Source: Triatoma infestans (lineage: Eukaryota > Arthropoda > Insecta > Hemiptera > Reduviidae). Taken from it: DNA of 64,000 nt. Below, piece by piece: positions 25,275-36,405 of the stretch. Numbering within the stretch: the first letter of the stretch is position 1; every line of letters begins with the position of its first letter. The notes below the pieces were generated by a model. The model worked only from the letters and a program-made list of their open reading frames with translations, did no database searches and was not told the origin of the DNA. Made by a program: the position numbers and the translations under genes. The stretch covers positions 62,001-126,000 of the forward strand of contig JAAEAF010000618.1 in assembly GCA_011037195.1 (NCBI GenBank), written 5' to 3'.

Positions 25275-25615
25275 AAACGATGTAATGATTTCGCTTAATC
25301 TTGTAACATAACCTATCACTTTCCTAAACTTTGTCACATTTTCCTGAACAAGCTGATATTAGGTAGTTCTGCGGAATTTGGATGTTAACTTTCAAGTGTT
25401 ATATGATTTTGGTTCCATGTTATTGGCGCTCTTTTTTATACTACAATGTAATCACTTCTATTACCTGCTGGATACTTACCCGTACACCATCACTATATTT
25501 ATGTTAATACAAATGAGTATTTGTCATTAAAGGAAATTTGTCATTTTATATATTGGTTTATTAACAGGATTAAGAGAATGTCGTATGAGTGTTGCACACC
25601 AGATTTTTTATTATT
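25275..25615 (-). repeat. Rep-1b subfamily copy
   Basis: Ends AGAGAATGTCGTATGAGTG plus CACACCAGATTTTTT like Rep-1. Its body (TATTGGCGCTCTTTTTTA, TATATTTATGTTAATAC, TTGTCATTTTATATATTGG) is shared only with 36970-37130, marking a distinct subfamily. Confidence 0.6.
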
Positions 25616-25658
25616 AACAGTTTAACTGTCCTGATTGCGTATAATATATAAATGTAGA

Positions 25659-25749
25659 TAGTGGATTGTATGGGGATCCACAATAGACCGATTTGTAGGT
25701 CGCTGTGGAATGAGCCCCCCCCCCCTCTATTCTATTCTAGTGGATTGTA
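25659..25749 (+). mobile_element. Extreme 3' end of the GC-rich LINE, with target duplication
   Basis: 25671-25737 (GGATCCACAATAGACC, GTAGGTCGCTGTGGAATGAG, a C run, then TCTATTCTATTC) matches the 3' end of the LINE at 59873 onwards, read on its coding strand. It is flanked by a perfect 12-base direct repeat TAGTGGATTGTA (25659-25670 and 25738-25749). This is a 67-base, severely 5'-truncated insertion. Confidence 0.9.
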
Positions 25750-26034
25750 CATTATACGGGTTCATAGGTCCAACCATTTTTATGAGCCGCACCCCTTAAA
25801 ACTTTCAATTAAAAATTTATTCAAGAATAATGGTAAAGGTAACCAAAACCAATTTGAATTAATTTATAATAATATATAAACAAAAATGAAACATATAGGA
25901 AAACAAAAAATATTACAAATTAAAAATCGTATAAAAAAAAAAAATTATCCATACATGAAATTCCCTTTAAAAAGTTAAATAACTAATGTTCAATAGCCAA
26001 TCTAAATTTAATGAGTATGTAGTCAGGTCCGCAA

Positions 26035-26215
26035 TGGTAGCCCCGTTTCAGGTTCTCTCATCCATCGTCAGAGTAAGGTTACACAATTCGTTTAGAGAGA
26101 TGGCTTTAACTAATTGTTTATATCAAGTACCACGCTGGTTGAATCAACCGGTCAGGAACAACAGTAATATGCTTGCTATAATGGATAAAATCATAGATAA
26201 ATTTAATGACCTTTT
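26035..26215. repeat. Foldback repeat FB-A, degenerate copy
   Basis: Left arm TCCATCGTCAGAG, then right arm AACCGGTCAGGAA and ATGGATAAAATCATAG. These are the FB-A landmarks in the expected order with about 90 bases between. Confidence 0.55.
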
Positions 26216-26219
26216 TGTT

Positions 26220-28364
26220 CGTGTCACGAATTTTTCAAAACGTTACTTTGTCGCTAATAGCAATCTGCCTCTACACCTAGGCGATTTCTGGATTTTGTTT
26301 TGATGGACAATATGGCACTAAATCCAGACTTGCAAAAGTATATTCATCGCGAATGGAATGAACACAGGCAATATTCTTTCAAAGGTTTCCTTTCAAAATG
26401 CATTTCGAGAACACGATTCGTATGTTGTACGATTTGATCTTCGATTTGTACATTGTATTGAAGTAGCATTTTGTTGGAAGCAAAGTTGTAACACCCTCAA
26501 GAACCTTACCAAAATCAATTTTTCTGAAAAAATGTTTCAAATAAAAATGATAAGCATTTATGTGAGTAATTAATTAAAAAGTATTAAAAAAATGAACTTC
26601 TATGCATAGTTTAATAATGCCATCGATTAAGGGTTCTTTCTACATCAATCCATAGATTAAATTTGCTTAAAAAACAGCACCGATCATAGCATTATTAATG
26701 TTTGCAACTATAAACGGCCAACGAAATGTTCGCCTAACCCTTGTCTTGATAAAACAATTAGTAATTTCTGATTGTTTGCAGCGCATACTTTGTAAGTGTT
26801 GTCAATTTTGTTATTTTCGTTGCTGGAATTATGCTGCATCTGCCCCGTTATCAATTAGAAATCGTTGGCTAGTTTTCCTGTCTTTAACAAATAAACGAAA
26901 CTTGCGGCGTCAATCATTTCTTCGCAGCTGAATTTGCCGCCATATTGGCTGCCGCACTAAGTTTCCCTCATTTTTCCAATTACAAGTCTGTATACATTTC
27001 TCTGGTTTCCACCTCTTTCCAAATCTGAAGTGATACCAACAATCAGCGCTCGCTCTAGCGGTTACGTCGCCCCGGACAAAGAGACAAATTGCCGCCCCTT
27101 AAGAATATATATATATATATATATTTAAACAAGTCTAAACATATTCAAACACAAGCTGAAGCAGCGCTCTGCTCGCGTGCTAATGCAGAGAAGTAAATGC
27201 ATGTTCAAACAAGTTCAATCATCGTCCTTTACAAATTCTGCGTTAACTTTTCAATATAAAACAATATAAGTACGCTACACACTGTAAATTTTTAGCAAAG
27301 GGAAAAATCGATATGTAAACTAATTTAGCATTTAACAGATCAATATTTTTCTCACTCTTACAGCTAAAATGGCGCCCCGGACAAATGTTATAATATCCCA
27401 TATGTTTTCTATAAATTTAGGCTCTAATTGAGATACAATATAATCAAATTTTGTACCTACTGCAGTTATTTTGTAAATATTAAACTGTGCTTCTATTTGG
27501 TAAAAACTATACATCTGGTTTTCTCAATCCAAAAAGATGGAATTTTAATGCTCACCTTGAGGATTTCGTGACGCTCGGCCAAATTAGCATCTTCTTTCGG
27601 CATCACGTCGTGGTCACCAGTTGTGGTTAATACGTTTTTGAAAAAAGAAAGTAAATTTATTTTTTATACAACTCTAAAAATCCATTAATAATTACCATAT
27701 GATTATATAATAACTTGATAATATTTTATAATTTAACAAAATAATATTCTTTACATTCAGAGGAGGGTGCCTCCCACAAATTCTATAGTTTTTAATAATC
27801 TATGATGGAACTTTAAGTGGAAATGGTTCAATATAATAATAAAGTGAAATTTGTGTTCATAAAGACTTCTTTTATTCCTATTTTTGTTCTTTAAATTTTT
27901 ATATGAAGTTTCTCAATTAAATATATACTGCATTTAAAATATCAATATAAAATAATATGTATGTGATAAATCCAATTATTGCAGATTATTATAATGCATG
28001 TGGTATACTTTTGTATGTTGTAAATAAATAACAGACACACACAAACCATCATTCGCTAAAAACATTTTTTTTTTTTGGACTTTAGGGCATCAAAACATGA
28101 TTTCCGTTTAATACTCCTTTTGACAATTTGACACTATTAATAATACACTTACGGCCTAAAGGGTAATTACAAGTAGAAGGCCTGATGATAATGCATTTTA
28201 AGAAAACAAGAGGGAATCAAAAGTTCCACCTATAATTTTTGTCCTAACTTTGTCTTTTAAAGTCCAAAGTCTAGTTTTATCAAGATCCATAGATCGTTTC
28301 CAAACAACATTTCACCTTTCAGTAAATTAAAATGAACTAATTTTTGGTTGTCATTATACCTTTT
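26220..28364. other. Gene-free spacer upstream of NKCC
   Basis: Contains a Rep-1 scrap (26505-26575), an (AT)n run at 27108-27125, and AT-rich sequence. Two unexplained GC-rich scraps (CGCCCCGGACAAA at about 27068 and GCGCCCCGGACAAAT at about 27372) may be ends of one degraded element. No gene seen. Confidence 0.45.
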
Positions 28365-28382
28365 GCCACTAGAAGGCAGTGC
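28365..28382 (+). promoter_or_regulatory. CTCF-like motif upstream of NKCC
   Basis: GCCACTAGAAGGCAGTGC, about 250 bases before the start codon, matches the CTCF core CCASYAGRKGGCRS at all but one position (A instead of G/T). It is a single site seen by eye and could be chance. Confidence 0.25.
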
Positions 28383-28628
28383 TAAATGTGCTGATGTTAA
28401 TATCATTGAAGAAATAAAGAAAAAGAAAGAGAAAAATATGAATGAACGACAAGTAGATAAGAGAAGAATGAAATCATGATATAGTCAAAGAAGATTCCCC
28501 TACTATATACTCCCCACTATTTCTTCATTGTTTTAGGGGAGAGTTAATAAAACACATTGTATAAGAACTAGCTAACCAGTATAGTACACATTTGAAAAGA
28601 TTTTGGTTTTAGTTTGTAGCTAGAAGTC

Positions 28629-31600
28629 ATGGAAAGTACTGGAGACGGAGGTGGCGGCGGTGCAGGCGGAGCAAGTGTATCAGTGAAACTGGAAGTACCA
28701 GAGGAAGAAGAAGTGCCAATGACAAGGTTCAAAGTGGCACGTGTATCAATCACAGATTCAACATCAGTGCGCAGTAGTCTGTTGACACCTGGAGATGCAG
28801 CACAAGACGCTGGCGGCGGTACATATGAATCACGTAGTTTTGGCCAGCTAACTAGAGAAGTGTTACCATCGGCTGAAAACTATCGTGATATTATTTCAGC
28901 TAAACATGCATTACGACCAACTTTGGAGGAACTACATGAGGCTAGATTTATTGATATTGTAAGTAATGTTTTCTTTACTACAAAATATTGATTTGGTTGA
29001 TATTTTTTACATTAAATGTAAAATAGTTTCAACTTATTTTTTGAACTAGTTTAGGTTATGGATTTAACCTACAGGAAAATATGCAAGAACGTTTTTGTTT
29101 TGGTTTAGATATTTTGTGTTCTAATTATATCACATGATTAAAACTTTATTTTATTGAAACTCAACATTAAATAATAATGTTTAATAATATTAAAAATTTA
29201 TAATTAGAGAACATTATCTAAGATTGCATTCTTTTAACCCCACTGATACGATATCACTATAAAAACGCAAAGAATTCCATGTTTTCTTTAAAAATAAAAC
29301 ATCTAAAAATCTAATGTGAAACATACATACGACTTTTTCTTACAGCAGTTTATGCAGATTTAAGAAACAAATTTTTTCTGAATGTTTAGTTGTCTTCAAT
29401 TTTATATCAATGGGAGAATCCAAACTTAATAAAATGATTTTTTGGGGGAAAGCGTACACACCCCCCTCTCCGCCAAATTTTCTTTAAAAGAACTTTAATA
29501 GTACCCGTCGGTGGCATTATGTATAAAATAGTGGAAAACTGAAATAATTTCAGTTAAAACGCAATTCTGGTAAACCGATTTTGTTCAAACTCAGAAATTT
29601 GGCAACATAATTTATTCAGATTAATATTACTTAGATGATACAATTGTATAATAAACTGAACTAGCACTTTGGAGGAAAAATAACTCCAACTCCTCTACCA
29701 CAAATCACCTTAAATCAATTTTCCCGGAGAAATATTTCAAATCAAACTTGCAGATCTTTGTATGTATAAGTTTAAAGAAAATTGTTGAAACCGTTTCCGA
29801 GAAAGTCTCAGAAAACAAAAACAAAAAAAAAAACTTCTTCGGTAGAAACGCATTTTCGGACAACCGATTTTCTTTAAACTTGGAATATTGGCTACATATT
29901 TAATTCTATTTAATATTATTTAGATGATAAAATTATTTAATAAATTGAAATAGTACTTTAAAGGAAAACATATCTTCCCCAAAAGCTCCCTTAAATAAAG
30001 TTTCCCAGAGAAATGTTTCAAATAAAATAACAAGTGCACCAATACAACCAACAAGTGTGAGTAACAAGTAACAGAAACATTACGTTGAAGTGAACTCTCT
30101 AGACGAACTTGGTGAATTTGCTCTGACGATGGATGAAAATCCGAAACCGGTCAGGAAGAAAATAAATATGCATGCTACGACGGATAAAATACCAGATGTT
30201 TCAAATAAAAGTTGTAGCTCTTTGTATGTATAGTTTATATTCTAAGTTTCGGAAAAAAAAAAATAGTTGGAGTCTTTACGAGAAAACCGCAAAAAAAAAA
30301 AAAAATGAAAATTCCCTTTTGTAAATTGGTGTTTACGGTTGAGGAATTTTGACAGGTTAGTTGCTGTCGGAACCCATGGTGATCCCCACACGGAATGTCA
30401 AGTATGAACTTTCTGCGTTTTTTTTTTCGTTTTTGAACTATGATGTTCACATACATCCCACACATATACACAGACCATTTTTAAACCATTTTTTTTTTAT
30501 TTCAAAACGTACTTGGTGAAAACTCGATATCGCAAATTTGACACGATCGCATTACTTCCTCTACAGCCGTTAGAGAAAGTATGAGGCATGCTCACATACA
30601 GATTAATTTATGAAAATTTTCGTCATTTTAAAATCACATCTTTAACACATCATCATCTAAAAACAAACATACTTTGAATTCTTGAATATGTGGATGGCTC
30701 CGCAATGCTGCATAAAATACCAAACCTTGAATTCACTTTTTTTCTTAGTATAGTCAGAACAAAAGGGGCGGGTGTGGGTGTAGTGGTTATGAGCATGGAC
30801 TTGTAACTGGGATGTCCCCAGTTCGAATGCCGCGTGTAACGCTAAATTTATACTTGTTTAAAAAATGTTAATAGTAAAGTATGTGCCTCCGCCCTCTTCT
30901 ACCGAATTAATTTGGGAATTAGACGTTTAAGCCCGCCTGAAAAAATAGGCATTACTACTTCTTACTAGTCAGAACCGAAAGAGTAAATTATTGGTTTTTA
31001 AAACATCTGGTTGTGAAAAACTAACATCACTGTCTTTTACAGTAAGTAATTCTTAAACCCCCGATTGCCGAAGTTTCTTAAAGTCTGGAAGTTTTACTTA
31101 ATGTTTTGTTCAATTAACACCCGCCAGGTGGTCTCACTAGTCTGTGACGGAGTGTAGAAGGGAAACCTAAGGCCTTCACTCAACTCTCCCAAAAAGATCA
31201 GTAGGTAGGTTTATCTCTTTTTGTCGTTTTCTTCTAAAGCGATAATTTGGTTTATTATACAATTCTATCATCTAATTAATATTAATTAGAATTAAATATG
31301 TTACCAAAATTCCAAGTCTGAAGAAAATCCGGTTGACCGGAAGTGCATTTTTACTGAAGTTATTTCAGTTTTCTACGTCTTTATCCATAAAAAGCCCGAC
31401 GGATTTCAATAAATTTGTTACACCGACTATGAATACGCTATTAGTTTTGTTGGGAACTTTGTACCGTAAAGTTCATTTAAAGAAAATCTGGCGGAAAGGG
31501 GGGTGTATGGTTTCCGTTAAGTTAAGATTCTCCAATTGACATAAAATTGAAGTCAAGCGAACATTTAGTTTGTCAGTTATAATGTTGAAGAAAATTTGCC

Positions 31601-34600
31601 AGTTATACTGACAGTGTGTGCAACTTGCAGTAAGTGGAAGAAATTTAGTCGTGTTAAATTCGCGATATGATAAATATACATTTTGATGTCGCCCAAGTCT
31701 AAAAAAAGCGGTTTTTAGAAATGTGTTGTGTGTGTATGTGCATGTGGTCAGTATAACTGAAACACGGAAAATTGCGAAAGTTCAAATTTTCAATTTAGTT
31801 TTAAGTGCTAGGAGGAGGGTCTGTCAATAAGGTTTTAACAAAATTCATCACCGGAAGTACCACTTTACTGAATGTATTTTTTTCTTCAGTTTTTTTGCAT
31901 TTTCTCAAAAAAAAATTTGTAATGTGATGGTGGATTGCTTATACAATATATGTAGTGAGTAGTTAGTAACAAGGCACGAGCAGTTTTATTGAATTTAAGA
32001 AATATTTTAATTGGAACTGATTTAGATAATGAAAAATACTGAGAGAGGAAATTAGTAATTAGGATAGGTTATGGATTTAACCTACAGGAAAATATGCAAG
32101 AACGTTTTGTTTTCGTTTACATATTTTGTGTTCAAATAATATGACATTATTAAAACTGTATTTTATTGAAACTCTACATTGAATTATAAAGATTTTAAGA
32201 GGTAAAATATAAACAATTTATAATTAGAGAACATTATCCAAGATTGCATTCTTTTATTACACTGCATACTTAAAGACCACTAAGTCAATGACTAGATTGA
32301 TATTAAATATTTGCACATAAATACGAGCTAAACTAAATATAAAACTAGGTTAGATAAACGGACAGAGAGCCAGTGTAGAACATTCCTTGAAAATAACGAT
32401 GTAAGGCGTTGAAAGATTTCTTGAGGAAAATGGCTATTTATCCTTTTCTTTTAGTCTTATATACCTGTATCACCTCGTAACCTCGGTTTTTTTTTAACAG
32501 TAGAGTTAGCCTCGTCTTACGGTTGTTGCCAACGGTTTCTCGTTTCCTTTGCCAACCAACCGTCCAATTTTTCATTTAAACTAATATTTCAAAATATATT
32601 TAAAATTCTAAATTTTCCTGCATCTTGTGCTTCCATCACGATTCGCAACTTTTTTCATTAAACCTTGAATATTCATGGGGTTGTGCTTTTCCCCCACAAA
32701 ATCATTTAATTAAGTTAAGTGTTGAAGTCAAGTTTGTCAATTACAAGTATGTTGTAGACTGCAAGTAAGTGAAAGTTGTGTGAGCATTTTTTTTTTAAAT
32801 AGTACGCTGTACAGTTTAAGAAACCCAGCAACAATTCTTCATTTAAATGGGCCAAATTAACAAAACATTCTTATTCATTAATTAATACAATTCTCTTCTT
32901 CGCTGGTAATTTTTTTTTCTTCTTCTTCACTTCTTCCACTAAGTACGAAAGAAATGTCTCATTTATTTACAAAGAGGAAAAAAAATTCTCCAAGGCTAAA
33001 ACAATTGTCTGTTTCTCTCTGAAAATAAATAAATAAATAAAAATGCATGCACCAAAGTCACCATACAAAATACAATATTCTTAAATTTTTTTCTATTTAA
33101 GCATATAGCAAATTGAAATTTTATATTCTCATCCTTGAAGATAAGATCTGCTGAAATCCATTTAGAAATCCTTATTTGTTTTTCTCTTGTTTTATACCAG
33201 AGTATGAATGATTCCAATTCGCCCGAGTATATTTTAATAGGTTATGTACAACTCTCAGGTCATAATGTCAACTAATACAACGTTTATTTCATTTATTCTG
33301 TTGCCTGTATAATAACTATGAATGTTCTCAATGACATTCTCATTTGAACTATAAATATAATTAATCCAATAAAAGAAAATCATTTAATACAATTTAAATC
33401 CTTTCTTCATTTTTTAAATGATGTTTAATTAATATTGAAGTTAATCTAACATTAATAGCAATAATTTCTTGTACATAAAGTAAGACTGTATTCTATTATA
33501 GAGAATTAAAATATAATTTTATATAAATGAAGAATAGACAAGTAGGAAAAAAAACACATTAGACGCAATTTTACTAGAAATTTTAATAGTATATAATGAG
33601 GAAGTGACAAATAAGTGTAACTTTGCCACACACTTATTTCATACTAATGAGCGGTTTATTTTAACAGTGGAAGCGGTTTAAGTATGGGAACTAAATGTAC
33701 TAAAAGAGTAATAATTTATCTTGAGCTCGAATTTCATCATTTGGTAAAAAAAAAAAATCTGGTGTGAAACACTCACACGATTTTCTCCTACTGCAATTTA
33801 ACATTGATTAAAGGGACATAACCTTCCCATTACCCGAAACCTCTACTTAATTGAAACCTCTACTCTAGCTTTGTTTATATTAGTAAACTAAAGTTTAATA
33901 AAACACGTCGCTATTTTTATGGAGAAATTCGCGGGAAACTGAAAAAAAAAAACTGTTTAGTAAAGACGTATATCCGGTCATGCGATTTCCTTCATACTCG
34001 GAATTCTGGCAACATATTCGATTCTTATTAATATTATATAAATGATAGAATCGTATAGAAAATTAAAATAGGTCTAAACAAGGCGTGCAAATTAACTTCT
34101 CAGATTTTTGAAACTTTCATTCTCTGGGTATTAGCCGCATGTTTGTTTATCCTGACCATTAACAGATACAGTGAGACCCTTTCAGCGACCGTCGCCGTTC
34201 TGGGTGTCTTCGTATGGTTTGTAAGAAAACACGATCAAAGCTCAGATCAAAAGAAATGTCAGCAAGCGAAAAAATTATTATATTAGGAAACAAACAAAAT
34301 CTAGTGTGAAACACTCACACACTTCCCTTACTCCAATTACTATAAATTATTTAAAAGAAAGATTCTTTAAAATTGCAATATTTCAAATTCCAAAAAAACT
34401 CAGAGTTACATTTCTGTAAAATCGCACTTCCGGTCAACCGATGTTTTTCAAATTTGGAATTCTATTAAGGCTTCTAATGTGTATTAATATTATGTAGATG
34501 GTAAATACAGTATTTCAGAGAAAAGCATCCCAGAACTCCCAAAAAATCTTCTCGGAAAAATGTTTAAATAAAACTGATTGGTATTTATGTATGCAGATAG

Positions 34601-36374
34601 TATAAGAAGTTTAAGGAAAAATCGGTGAAGCCGTTTTCAAGAAAATCACAAAAAACTTAAAACTATTCAGCAAAATCGCACTTCCGGTTGAAATCTTCGT
34701 GTCTGATTTGGTGGTAGTGGTTAAACGGATTATTAATTTTGACCTTCTTCCGTCTTTTCCTTTTTTTGAGATATTCTGTTAACACAGACGGAAGGACACA
34801 CACATACTCATATCAACAAAAAACATGTTCTGCGCATTCAGAGGACTCAAAAACCAAGGTTCCAGTGAAAACTCAATTTCGAAAATCTGGCAGGATTGCA
34901 ATAGTTTCTGTTCTTCGCAAGGAAAGAGAAAGTACAAACCAGTCTCGCGAGATGCAAACAGATCTATATCGAGACTAATTGAAAGCGACCTGGAAACAGA
35001 TGCTTATCGGTGAATCACAGATCAAATACTAAAGCAAATTAGACAGGACATATCTAAGCGAGATCCGATAATGTAACAGTATTTATGATAAGACTAGATA
35101 TAGATACTTTTCTCTATATTTACTATATTGCAGAAAACAATTTTTTTTATTACTAGATTAAATACCAAATACGTTCAAATATTGGATATTATGTAACCTC
35201 GTTCGAGGACTGAACATGTCGGTCCCGCAAAGATACTAACTAGATAAGATTAGAAGTGATTATACAGAAGTAAAGAAACAAATATTACTACTCCGAAATT
35301 GTATTATTATTGTACTTTTTGTTTTTTCGTTTTGTTTTGATAAACTGAAAAGGTGTGGATTCAGAAAATTCTTGATATATAAGTTGTGGCATCTCCGGAA
35401 AACCCCCCAAAATCAGTTGTTATGGAAATATATATCAAATAAAAGTTACAGAGGCCAACTTATAAGTTGCTGGTTAGTATACTCGTATATCAAGTTCAAA
35501 ACACTCTCACGTCTGTCTCTTACTCCTCTTAATACAGATATATATTATAACATGACAAATTTGCTTTTAAATTTCAAATTTTACTCGTTTGTCCAAACAT
35601 AAAGATATAGGTGGGGGGGGCACTTTATAAAGATATAGAAGGTGGTGGCACTTTTTAGGATTATCACTGGACACGACTACCTAACCTAGAAAGACATGTT
35701 TATTGATATATTTCAACACGATCAAGTTTCTTAATGTGTATGTCTCTCATTATATACGAAGTTTACGCCCTGTTTAAAGGAAATCTTTGCGAGTGTAATA
35801 GGATTTGAATCACTAAAGCTTCACAGAATCCAAAGAACGAGAAGAATCAACAAGTTACTCGCTACCTAATACAGCCGAGCTAGTCCTACAAGAAACATTT
35901 TTTTACAACAGTTTACGACCACTTAACCAACAGATCCATGTAGAGAAGTGAAACCAATCTAGAGAGGTCAATAATATGGAACACAATTTGAATTTTAATG
36001 TCACATAATCCCCTAAAAACGATTTTTCCCAGAAAAGTGTTACAAATAAAAATGATAGATTTTATATCTTAGCAATTAATATTCCAAGTTTAAAGAAAAT
36101 GGATTATAGTTGTTTTCGAAAAAAATTTAAAAAAAAAAAACAACTTAAAAAGCTATTCTGTAAACTTGCAGATCCGGTTAGCCGATTTTTTTCAAATTTG
36201 GAATTCTAGCAATCCTTCTAATGGAAATTAATATTGTGTGGGTAGTAAAACGATATATTATATTGAAGTTGTACTTTAGAGGAAAGCTTAATGCTAATTT
36301 TCCCCTCCGGAACTCCGCAAAAGTTTAATTTTCCCAAGAAATTGTTTCAAATAAATGTGATAGGTATTTATGTG

Positions 36375-36405
<31 letters not shown>

